Assembly (NCBI RefSeq): GCF_027587195.1
Contig: NZ_JAPDDP010000035.1
Coordinates: forward strand, 1 to 64,000
Reading direction: 5' to 3'
DNA length: 64,000 nt
Source: Solirubrobacter phytolaccae
Lineage (GTDB): Bacteria; Actinomycetota; Thermoleophilia; Solirubrobacterales; Solirubrobacteraceae
Position 1 is the stretch's first letter. Each line of letters starts with the position of its first letter. Position numbers and translations under genes: made by a program. The notes beneath the pieces were generated by a model. It was not told the origin of the DNA. It made no database searches and saw only the letters and a list, made by a program, of their open reading frames with translations. Shown one piece after another: positions 33,898 through 41,405 of this stretch.

Positions 33898-35490
33898 CTA
33901 GCGCTCGGAGGGGAGCTTGACGTTGTCGACGGCCGGGGTCGTCGGTGCGGCCTGCTCGGTCACCGCGCGTGAGGCGGGCTGGCCGTAGAGCTGCGGGTCG
34001 AGGTACTTGCCGCGGTCGTCGGCGCTCTTGGTGGTGACCGGGTCGATCGCGTGCTGCTTTGCCTGCGGGTCGCGACGGACGCCGATCACGTTCCAGGAGA
34101 CCTTCGTGCGCGGGTGCTCGGTGCGGATCACGAAGCGGCCCTTGCGGACCTCGCGCTCGACGATCGCCTGGCCGAACGTGCCGATCGGCGTCAGCTGGTA
34201 GCGCCAGTCGGCGGCGAGCGTCTCGGCGTATTCGGGGAGCTTGACCGTGGCGCGGCCCTTCGCGTCGGTGCGCACGTTGCCGCTGTAGGTGACGGTCATC
34301 GTGTCCGTCTCGACCGGCGTGTGCGTGAGCGTGCGCTGCGCCGGCGCGCGCGGGTCGTCGATCTTGAAGCCGCTCTTGGTGCCGGTGACGGTCAGGTCGC
34401 CGTTGATCTGGACGCGGCCGTTGAACACCGCGGCCGTCGCACCCGCTCCGGCGTTCCCCTGGACGAACAGCGCGGTGCCGTTGACGCCGTTCGTGACCGC
34501 CTCCAGCGTGTTGTTCGGGTTGCTGGCGTTCGTGTTCTCGAAGCGGCCCGCGTTGCCCTTGCCGCCGCTGATGCCCGTCTGACCGAGCACGCCGATGCCG
34601 CCGTTCGGGTCGGTGACGAACCCGCGGACGCCGTAGCCGCCCTCGCCATCCATCCGGCCGACGATCGCGCCCAGGCCGTTGCACTTGCCGACGTTCTGCT
34701 CGCAGACCGCGCCGTTCTGGCGCCCGACGATGACCTCGCCGCGCGAGCTGTCGCCGACCACCGCCGCGTTGGACATGGACTCGGTGATGCCCCAGATCGC
34801 GTTGCCGGCGGTCATGGCGAAGACGCCGGCGCTCGGGCCGTCGTTGTCGACGACCAGCCCCCGTGCCCCCGAGGTGCCGGGGACGTTGAGCGTGAGCGCG
34901 TCGTCGGTGTCGTTCGTGGCGAGCGTGATCGGGGCCTTGAGCCCGGCTTTGACCGTCTCGCACGTCACCGTGCCGTCGGCGGCGACGGAGCGCACGTAGG
35001 AACCGGCCACGCACGTGCCGGACACGCGCTGCTGGTAGCCCGAGGCGGGAAGTCCGCCGAGCAGGTCGGCGTCGAGGGCGGAGCCTGCGCCGTCGACGGT
35101 CAGCAGCTTGGCGAGCACGTCCTGCGCGCTGTCGGGCGAGCCGGCGGGCCCGATCGCGCCGGTCTCACCCTTGGTGCCGGTCTCACCCTTGGCGCCCGGC
35201 GCGCCCGCGGCGCCCGGAGCGCCGGCGTCACCATTGGCGCCCGCCTTGCCGTCCTCGCCCTTCGCGCCGGCCGTGCCCTCGACCACCCACGTGATCTTCT
35301 TCTGGCGGCCGGCGCACTTGGCGTTCTTGGTCGTCAGGTTGAGCGTCTTCGACTTCGCCGCGACGCATGCGTACAGCTGCGTGGGCGGCACGGCGGCCTC
35401 CGCCGCGGGCGCGCCGGCAACGGCGGTCCCGACGGCCGCGACGAGCGCGACCAGCGCGCGGCATCGCAGGAACGAGGCGAGGTCAGGCAT
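33898..35490 (-). CDS. Secreted collagen-like protein
   Basis: A 530-residue exported protein. The signal peptide is about 1-32 (LVALVAAVGTAVAGAPAAEA). Residues ~75-120 are about 15 Gly-X-Y triplets (GAKGEDGKAGANGDAG..., GETGTKGETGAIGPAG), a short collagen-like triple helix. The rest is Gly/Asn/Thr-rich beta sequence resembling tail-fibre or adhesin folds (VFNGRVQINGDLTVTGTKSGF). A conserved YACV...CAG cysteine pair precedes the helix. The function is unknown; surface display is inferred. The ATG at 35490 begins the signal peptide and has GGGAG upstream. Transcribed toward HtrA. Confidence 0.75.
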   Translation of the reverse strand: MPDLASFLRCRALVALVAAVGTAVAGAPAAEAAVPPTQLYACVAAKSKTLNLTTKNAKCAGRQKKITWVVEGTAGAKGEDGKAGANGDAGAPGAAGAPGAKGETGTKGETGAIGPAGSPDSAQDVLAKLLTVDGAGSALDADLLGGLPASGYQQRVSGTCVAGSYVRSVAADGTVTCETVKAGLKAPITLATNDTDDALTLNVPGTSGARGLVVDNDGPSAGVFAMTAGNAIWGITESMSNAAVVGDSSRGEVIVGRQNGAVCEQNVGKCNGLGAIVGRMDGEGGYGVRGFVTDPNGGIGVLGQTGISGGKGNAGRFENTNASNPNNTLEAVTNGVNGTALFVQGNAGAGATAAVFNGRVQINGDLTVTGTKSGFKIDDPRAPAQRTLTHTPVETDTMTVTYSGNVRTDAKGRATVKLPEYAETLAADWRYQLTPIGTFGQAIVEREVRKGRFVIRTEHPRTKVSWNVIGVRRDPQAKQHAIDPVTTKSADDRGKYLDPQLYGQPASRAVTEQAAPTTPAVDNVKLPSER

Positions 35491-35505
35491 GCGGCTGCGT
35501 CTCCC

Positions 35506-35525
35506 GGAAGGATTCAAGTCCTTCC
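35506..35525. repeat. Short inverted repeat in the leader of the collagen-like gene
   Basis: GGAAGGA-TTCAAG-TCCTTCC, two 7-base arms around a 6-base spacer, just ahead of the ribosome binding site of the collagen-like gene. A second palindrome (GGCAGCCGCTGCC) lies at 35527-35539. Either could end the MaoC operon or act as an operator or leader hairpin. Confidence 0.4.
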
Positions 35526-35551
35526 AGTAGTCGGCAGCCGCTGCCGGTGCT

Positions 35552-36310
35552 TCAGTCCGCGAGCTTCACGAGCTCACCCTCGAGGTGTCCGTGGACGGCG
35601 AAGCGGTCCCCGTCCTCGCCGAAGGTCACCTTCGACGGCAGCAGGATCGGCTGCTTGAAGCGCACCTCGACCGCGAACGCGTCCGGGAGCCGGAGCGACG
35701 CCAGGCAGCGGGCCTTGGTCCACATGCCGTGCGCGATCGCGCGCGGGAAGCCGAGCGCCTTGGCGGTGATCGGGTGCAGGTGGATCGGGTTGCGGTCGCC
35801 GGAGACGGACGCGTAGCGGCGACCGAGGTCGTCGGCCACGCGCCACTGTGCGGTGACGGGAGGCGGTTCGAACGCCGGCGGCTTCGGCACCGACTCGTCC
35901 CCGGCGCCGCGCTTGAGGTTCGTCGCGAAGCCCTGCCAGACGAGCTCGTCGCGGACGCGCGCCTCGGTGACGAAGTCGAAGGTCTTGCCGCGCCGGTGCG
36001 GCTCGAAGCCCCGCACCGAGGCGGTGATCGTCAGGTCCTCGCCGAGCAGGAGCGGCCGGTGCTGGACGATCCGGTTGGCGATGTGCACCACGCCCACCGC
36101 GCTGAACGGCGCCTTCCCCAGCAGCGCCATGTGCAGCGGGTGGCCGAGCACGTGCGGGTACGTCGGCGGGAGCTCGTCGCGCAGCGTGAAGCCACACAGG
36201 TGCGCGTAGTCGGCGAGGTGGTCCGCGTCCACCGTCACCTCGCGCGTCAGCAGGTCACCCGGCAAGCCGGAACCGCGGCCGGGCAGCGCGGCCTTCAACG
36301 TCGTCAGCAT
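35552..36310 (-). CDS. MaoC-like enoyl-CoA hydratase
   Basis: Predicted to hydrate trans-2-enoyl-CoA to a 3-hydroxyacyl-CoA. The 252-residue double hot-dog protein has a degenerate N-terminal half and a C-terminal MaoC half with the hydratase-2 motif ASVSGDRNPIHLHPITAKALGF (about 172-193), where Asp and His are catalytic, followed by AIAHGMWTKA. The start is the ATG at 36310, two bases after the reductase stop; a GTG at 36316 overlapping that stop is also possible. Last gene of the acyl-CoA operon. Partner steps are encoded directly upstream. Confidence 0.85.
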   Translation of the reverse strand: MLTTLKAALPGRGSGLPGDLLTREVTVDADHLADYAHLCGFTLRDELPPTYPHVLGHPLHMALLGKAPFSAVGVVHIANRIVQHRPLLLGEDLTITASVRGFEPHRRGKTFDFVTEARVRDELVWQGFATNLKRGAGDESVPKPPAFEPPPVTAQWRVADDLGRRYASVSGDRNPIHLHPITAKALGFPRAIAHGMWTKARCLASLRLPDAFAVEVRFKQPILLPSKVTFGEDGDRFAVHGHLEGELVKLAD

Positions 36311-36312
36311 GT

Positions 36313-37572
36313 TCACGCCCCCAGCAGCGACTGGCCGCAGACCCGGACGACGTTGCGATCGACGCCGGAGCCCGCCAGCCACGCGACGGTCTCGGCCACG
36401 TCGACCGGCAGCCCGCCCTGGCGCAGCGAGTTCAGCCGGCGGCCGACCTCCCGCACGCCGACGGGCATCGCCGCGGTCATCGCGGTCTCGATGAAGCCGG
36501 GCGCCACGGCGTTCGCGGTGATCCCGCGTTCCAGCGAAAGCCCCGTCACGAGGTCGATCAGCCCCGCCTTGGACGTCGCGTAGTTCGTCTGCCCCGCGTT
36601 GCCCGCGATCGCGGCCATCGAGGACACGCACACGATCCGCCCGTCGTCGCGCAGGACCGGCAGCAGCGCGTCCGTCAGACGCTCCGGCGCGAGCAGGTTG
36701 ACCTCCATCAGCGACTGCCAGCGGTCCTCGGGCATCTTCGCCAGCGTGCGGTCCTTGGTCACGCCCGCGTTGTGGACGAGGATGTCGAGGCCGTCCGCGA
36801 AGCGCTCCGCCAGCACCTCCGGAGCCTCGGGCGCCGTGATGTCGAGCTCGACGTCCGCATCCTTCAGATCGAGCCGGACGACTGTCGCGCCCTCGCGCTC
36901 GAGCACGTCCGCGATCGCCGCGCCGATCCCGCGCGAGCCGCCGGTCACCAACGCCGTCCGGCCCGCGACGGGCCGCTCCGAACCGCTGCCGACCTGGATG
37001 ACCTGGCCGGAGACGTAGGCGGAGCGCGGCGTGAGGAGGAACCGCAGCGTCGGCGCGAGCTGGTCCTCGGCGCCTTCGTCGACGTGCACGAGGTTGACCG
37101 TGACGCCGCGCGGCCCGACCTCCTTGCCGAGCGACCGCGTGAAGCCCTCCAGAGCGCGCCGCCCGTCGCCGAGCACGACGACCCGGCCGCTGCGCTGCAG
37201 CCGTCCCACCGTCGGATAGAAGAACCGCTGCAGCTCGACGAGCCCCGCGGAGTCGACGATGCCCGTCGCGTCGAACACGAGCGCGCGGAACTTCTGATCG
37301 GCCGGCGCCTCCGGGTTGAACACGGCCGCGTCCAGGCCGGCCCGGGCGGCGGACTCGCGCACCGGGTCGTCCAGCGCGGTCGCGGAGTCCGCGCCCATCG
37401 CCTTCAGGACCCGCGCGGCCGCCTCGGCCACGCGCCCCGCGCCGCCCAGCAGCACGCGCCCGCCCACCTCGGACGACCCGCGCGCCAGCTCGACCGGCTG
37501 CGGCAGCCCGATCTTCTTGCCGACCGTCGAGGTGACCGGCATCCGCATCAGCTGCGAGTAGAGATCGGCCAT
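36313..37572 (-). CDS. High-molecular-weight 3-oxoacyl reductase (FabG4-like)
   Basis: A 419-residue two-domain SDR like mycobacterial FabG4 (Rv0242c). The N-terminal ~190 residues form a flavodoxin-like domain (VLLGGAGRVAEAAARVLKAMG). The C-domain is a classical SDR with TGGSRGIGAAIAD (about 214-226) and the catalytic set Ser (VSSMAAIAG), Tyr and Lys in YATSKAG. FabG4-type enzymes are NADH-dependent and act on CoA esters, unlike FabG1 of fatty acid synthesis. In this operon it would interconvert 3-hydroxyacyl-CoA and 3-ketoacyl-CoA. It lies 3 bases after the thiolase gene. Confidence 0.88.
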   Translation of the reverse strand: MADLYSQLMRMPVTSTVGKKIGLPQPVELARGSSEVGGRVLLGGAGRVAEAAARVLKAMGADSATALDDPVRESAARAGLDAAVFNPEAPADQKFRALVFDATGIVDSAGLVELQRFFYPTVGRLQRSGRVVVLGDGRRALEGFTRSLGKEVGPRGVTVNLVHVDEGAEDQLAPTLRFLLTPRSAYVSGQVIQVGSGSERPVAGRTALVTGGSRGIGAAIADVLEREGATVVRLDLKDADVELDITAPEAPEVLAERFADGLDILVHNAGVTKDRTLAKMPEDRWQSLMEVNLLAPERLTDALLPVLRDDGRIVCVSSMAAIAGNAGQTNYATSKAGLIDLVTGLSLERGITANAVAPGFIETAMTAAMPVGVREVGRRLNSLRQGGLPVDVAETVAWLAGSGVDRNVVRVCGQSLLGA

Positions 37573-37575
37573 CGT

Positions 37576-38847
37576 CTACTTCTCCAGGATCGCGACGACG
37601 CCCTGGCCGCCCGCCGCGCAGATCGAGATCACGCCGCGGCCCGAGCCGCGCTCGTCCAGCGCCTTCGCCAGCGAGGCGACGATCCGCCCGCCGGTCGCGG
37701 CGAACGGATGCCCGGCGGCCAAGGACCCACCGTTGACGTTCAGCTTCTCGGACGGGATCTCGCCCAGCGGCGCGTCCTGGCTGAGCCGCTCGCGCGCGAA
37801 CACCGGATCGCGCCACGCTCTCAGCGTCGCCGCCACCTGCGCGGCGAACGCCTCGTGGATCTCGAACAGGTCCACGTCGCCGAAGCCGATCCCGGCCCGG
37901 TCGAGCAGCTTCGGCAGCGCGTAGGCGGGCGCCATCAGCAGCCCTTCGCCCTTGTGCACGTGATCGACGGCGGCCGTCTGCGCGTCGGCGAAGTACGCGA
38001 GGATCGGCAGGCCGCGCTCCTTGGCCCACTCCTCGCTCGCCAACAGCACGGAGGAGGCGCCGTCCGACAGCGGCGTCGAGTTGCCGGCGGTCATCGTGCC
38101 GTCGGCCCCGCCGAACACCGGCTTGAGCTTCGCGAGCTTCTCGACCGACGAGTCCGGCCGCAGGTTCTGGTCGCGCTCGAGCCCGAGGTACGGCGTGATC
38201 AGGTCCCCGAAGAACCCGCGCTCGTACGCCGCCGCCATCCGCTGATGCGACTGCGCCGCGAGCTCGTCCTGCTCGGCGCGCGTGACGCCCCACTCCTTGG
38301 CCATCAGCGCCGTGTGCTCGCCCATCGACAGTCCGGTGCGCGGCTCGCTGTTCTGCGGCACCTCCGGCACGACCTGCCCCGGCCGCAGCCGCGTCAGCGT
38401 GCGCGCCCGCGACGGCAGCGACTTCGCGCGATTGAGGTCGAGCAGCACCTGCCGCAGGTCCTCGTTGACGGCGATCGGCGCGTCGGAGGCCGTGTCCACG
38501 CCGCCGGCGATCCCGACGTCGATCTGGCCCAGGGCGATCTTGTTCGCGACCGCGATCACGGTCTCCAGCCCGGTCCCGCACGCGCGTTGGATGTCGTAGG
38601 CGGGCGTGTCCGGCGCGAGCTTGGAGCCGAGCACGGCCTCGCGCGTGAGATCGCGATCGCGCGAATGCTTCAAGACGGCGCCGGCGACGACCTCGTCCAG
38701 CCGTACGCCCTCGAGGCCGAACCGCTCGACGAGCCCGTCCAGGGTCGCCGTGAGCATGTCCTGGTCGGACGCGTGTGCGTACGGCCCGTTCGACCGCGCG
38801 AACGGGATCCGGTTGCCGCCGACGATGGCGACGCGACGTGTGTTCAT
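37576..38847 (-). CDS. Acetyl-CoA acyltransferase (thiolase)
   Basis: Cleaves 3-ketoacyl-CoA with CoA, the last step of beta-oxidation. The 423-residue enzyme has the nucleophile Cys90 in IQRACGTGLETV, the conserved histidine in IHEAFA, NVNGGSLAAGHPFAATGGR and the second cysteine in ISICAAGGQGV near the end. It belongs to the FadI/FadA2-like group of about 430 residues. The ATG at 38847 (not the upstream in-frame start) has GAGGT ahead and overlaps the TetR stop by 4 bases, so the regulator and thiolase are coupled. Confidence 0.92.
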   Translation of the reverse strand: MNTRRVAIVGGNRIPFARSNGPYAHASDQDMLTATLDGLVERFGLEGVRLDEVVAGAVLKHSRDRDLTREAVLGSKLAPDTPAYDIQRACGTGLETVIAVANKIALGQIDVGIAGGVDTASDAPIAVNEDLRQVLLDLNRAKSLPSRARTLTRLRPGQVVPEVPQNSEPRTGLSMGEHTALMAKEWGVTRAEQDELAAQSHQRMAAAYERGFFGDLITPYLGLERDQNLRPDSSVEKLAKLKPVFGGADGTMTAGNSTPLSDGASSVLLASEEWAKERGLPILAYFADAQTAAVDHVHKGEGLLMAPAYALPKLLDRAGIGFGDVDLFEIHEAFAAQVAATLRAWRDPVFARERLSQDAPLGEIPSEKLNVNGGSLAAGHPFAATGGRIVASLAKALDERGSGRGVISICAAGGQGVVAILEK

Positions 38848-39416
38848 CGTGACCTCAGTCCGGGTTCGATCGTGCGAATCAACAGCTCGGCGGTGCGTTC
38901 CGCGCTCATTGCGCCCGAGCGCAGCCACCAGCGGCCCAGCGCCTCCGCGGCGCCGAAGATGGCCACCGAGAGCGGCTCGACGGCGCGCGACTCCGTGCGC
39001 TCAGACAGCGCGGCGGTAACCATCGCCTCCATGTCGTCGCGGTACTCCCGCGCACGCACCGCGATGTCCCCGCCCGACGGCAGCGAGTCGTCGTGCAGCA
39101 TCCGCCACGCGTCCTTGTCCGCGTCGAGGAACGCGAAGAACGCGTGGATGCCGTCACGCAGCGCCTCGGGTGCGCTGGCGGCGGCCGAGACGGCGCTCAC
39201 CACGTGCTCGGTCAGCGCGTCGGCGGCGGGCTTCATGCACGCCAGGAACAGCTGTTCCTTGTTGCCGAAGTAGTTGTAGAGGAGCGGCTTCGTGACGCCG
39301 ACCGCGGCCGCGACCTGGTCCATCGTCACGGCCGCGTACCCGTGCGCCGCGAACAGCGCACGGGCCGTGTCCAACGTCTGCTGCTCCCGCTCGGCGCGGG
39401 GCAGACGCGTTCTCAC
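38844..39416 (-). CDS. TetR family transcriptional regulator
   Basis: A 190-residue repressor-type protein. The helix-turn-helix is at about 9-55 (ARALFAAHGYAAVTMDQVAAAVGVTKPLLYNYFGNKEQLF). The ligand domain follows. Unusually it lies inside the operon: its GTG start overlaps the acyl-CoA dehydrogenase stop and its stop overlaps the thiolase start. It probably represses its own operon in response to an acyl-CoA, through the palindrome at 41323-41350; both points are inference. Confidence 0.88.
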   Translation of the reverse strand: MRTRLPRAEREQQTLDTARALFAAHGYAAVTMDQVAAAVGVTKPLLYNYFGNKEQLFLACMKPAADALTEHVVSAVSAAASAPEALRDGIHAFFAFLDADKDAWRMLHDDSLPSGGDIAVRAREYRDDMEAMVTAALSERTESRAVEPLSVAIFGAAEALGRWWLRSGAMSAERTAELLIRTIEPGLRSR

Positions 39417-41311
39417 GCCGGAACCCGCTCCTGCTCGTTCGCGACGACGCGCGCGTCGCCGAGCGCGGTCTCCGGCACGCCGAACGCGTCCACGAGCTCA
39501 CGTGAGTGCGGGCGCAGCTCGCCGCACAGGGTGTTGACGGCCTTGATGACCGCCTTCGAGCGGGCGCCCGAGAGCCGTCCGTGCTCCTGGTAGTAGCCGC
39601 GCTCGTCCTCGATCGTCGAGAGCGCGTACAGCGAGCACAGCTTGCTGAGGAGCGGATTCTGCTCGGCGGCGGCCACGAACGACTCGAGGATCACGAGGTC
39701 CACCCACGAGCGACCGACCGCGAGCACGTGGTCCTGGGTGTCGACGAGGACGCTGAACGGGTCCTTGCCCGCGTCCATCCCGCCCTTCAGCCGTCGCGCG
39801 GCGGCGGTGAGCAGGTGCTCGTGGCGCCAGCGGAACAGGTCCAGCTGCGTCTTGTGGGCGAGCAGGTCGGCGTCGTCGTCGCGGCCCGGGAGCACCGAGT
39901 CGGCGACCTTGCGCAGCGCGGTCCGCTCGCTCAGCACGCTGAGCGCCTGGCCGGCGACGAACTGGACCATCGCGATCGGGTTCAGGTCGCCGAACGAGTC
40001 CTTGTAGTCCGTCAGCAGGTTCTTGGCCGTCAGCTGCAGCAGGACCGTGTTGTCGCCCTCGAACGTGGTGAAGACGTCGGTGTCGGCCTTGAGCGCCGCG
40101 AACCGCGACGAGCGCAGGTAGCCCGCGCCGCCGCACGCCTCGCGGCAGGTCTGGATCGTGTCCGTGGCGTTCCAGGTGGCCAGCGCCTTCACGCCCGCGG
40201 CGAGCGTCTCGAGCTCACGCCGCTCGCGCTCCGGGGTGTTCTCGTCGGTGAACACCGCGTGCAGGTCCTTGATCAGCCGCAGCTGCGTGAACGACAGCGC
40301 GTACGTCTTCGCGAGCGGGATCAGGAGCCGGCGCTGGTGCGTGCGGTAGTCCATCAGCAGCGCTTCCTGCTCGGCGCCCGGGACGCCGAACTGGCGGCGC
40401 TCCAGCCCGCGGCGGATCGCGATCGTGAGCGCGACCTTCGAGGCGCTGATCGACGCGCCGCCGACGCTCACGCGGCCCTGCACGAGCGTGCCGAGCATGG
40501 TGAAGAAGCGCCGGGTCGAGCTCTCGATCGGGCTGAAGTACGTGCCGTCCTCGTGCACCTGCGCGAGCTTGTCGAGCAGGTTCTCGCGCGGGATCCGCAC
40601 GTTGTCGAACCAGATGCGGCCGTTGTCGACGCCGTTGAGGCCGAGCTTCGGGCCGCAGTCCTCGATCCGCACGCCGTCGCAGACCTCGCCGTCCTCATGA
40701 CGGATCGGGACGAGCAGCGCGTGCACGCCGCGCGACTCGCCGCCGGTGATCAGCTGCGCGAAGACCACGGCGAGCCGACCGTCGCGGGCGGCGTTGCCGA
40801 TGTAGTCCTTGCGCGCGTCGTCGTCGGGCGTGTTGACGACGAACTCCTGCGTGTCCGGGTCGTAGGTCGCGGTCGTGCGCAGATGCTGCACATTGGAGCC
40901 GTGACCGGTCTCCGTCATCGCGTAACACCCCGGGAGCTCCATCGAGCCGACGTCCTGCAGGTAGCGAGCGTGATGCTTCTCGGTGCCCAGGTGCAGGATC
41001 GCGCCGCCGAACAGGCCGAACTGCACGCCGCACTTGACGAGCAGCGACAGGTCTCCGAGGGCGAGCGTCTCGAACGCGGCCACGACCGCGCCCGGGTTGT
41101 CCTTGCCGCCGTACTCGGCGGGGTAGCCGATCGCGGTGTCGCCCTGGGAGGCGAGCTCGCGGCTCCACTCGAGCACACGAGCGCGGTGCTCCTCGAGCGG
41201 CAGGTCGTCGACGGGTTCGTTGCCGGGCTGCGACAGCCACCAGCGGACCCGATCGCGGGTCTGCGTGTAGGGGCCGTCGAGCAGGGCGCGCAGGGTTTCG
41301 GCGGTGCTCAT
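39413..41311 (-). CDS. Acyl-CoA oxidase-like acyl-CoA dehydrogenase
   Basis: A 632-residue flavoprotein that introduces the trans-2 double bond into acyl-CoA. Its length and motifs (CYAMTETGHGSNVQHLRTTATYD near 132-154; FEGDNTVLLQLTAKNLL near 418-434) match the acyl-CoA oxidase branch, not the ~380-residue dehydrogenases. Whether electrons go to oxygen or an electron-transfer protein cannot be told from sequence. It is the first gene of the operon, and an AT-rich palindrome lies just ahead of its ATG. Confidence 0.87.
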   Translation of the reverse strand: MSTAETLRALLDGPYTQTRDRVRWWLSQPGNEPVDDLPLEEHRARVLEWSRELASQGDTAIGYPAEYGGKDNPGAVVAAFETLALGDLSLLVKCGVQFGLFGGAILHLGTEKHHARYLQDVGSMELPGCYAMTETGHGSNVQHLRTTATYDPDTQEFVVNTPDDDARKDYIGNAARDGRLAVVFAQLITGGESRGVHALLVPIRHEDGEVCDGVRIEDCGPKLGLNGVDNGRIWFDNVRIPRENLLDKLAQVHEDGTYFSPIESSTRRFFTMLGTLVQGRVSVGGASISASKVALTIAIRRGLERRQFGVPGAEQEALLMDYRTHQRRLLIPLAKTYALSFTQLRLIKDLHAVFTDENTPERERRELETLAAGVKALATWNATDTIQTCREACGGAGYLRSSRFAALKADTDVFTTFEGDNTVLLQLTAKNLLTDYKDSFGDLNPIAMVQFVAGQALSVLSERTALRKVADSVLPGRDDDADLLAHKTQLDLFRWRHEHLLTAAARRLKGGMDAGKDPFSVLVDTQDHVLAVGRSWVDLVILESFVAAAEQNPLLSKLCSLYALSTIEDERGYYQEHGRLSGARSKAVIKAVNTLCGELRPHSRELVDAFGVPETALGDARVVANEQERVPA

Positions 41312-41322
41312 GCTCCCATGGT

Positions 41323-41350
41323 TACCGACCTATAAATTTATATGCCGGTA
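41323..41350. promoter_or_regulatory. Probable TetR operator overlapping the acyl-CoA operon promoter
   Basis: A 28-base interrupted palindrome, TACCG-N3-TATAAATTTATA-N3-CGGTA. The centre is a perfect 12-base palindrome and strikingly AT-rich for this genome. It starts 12 bases upstream of the dehydrogenase ATG and includes TATAAA/TATAGG, which could serve as the -10. A TetR gene lies in the operon. It could also affect the divergent subtilase gene. Confidence 0.6.
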
Positions 41351-41405
41351 TGTGTGCAGAAACACACTCCTCAAGGTTGCGCACCGGGTAGCCGATAGGG
41401 GAGTG

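Noticed and set aside
36311-38581. An upstream extension giving a 1009-residue form of the MaoC protein
   Set aside because: The extension runs out of frame through the HMwFabG and thiolase genes and is Arg/Gly-rich. The MaoC domain begins at 36310.
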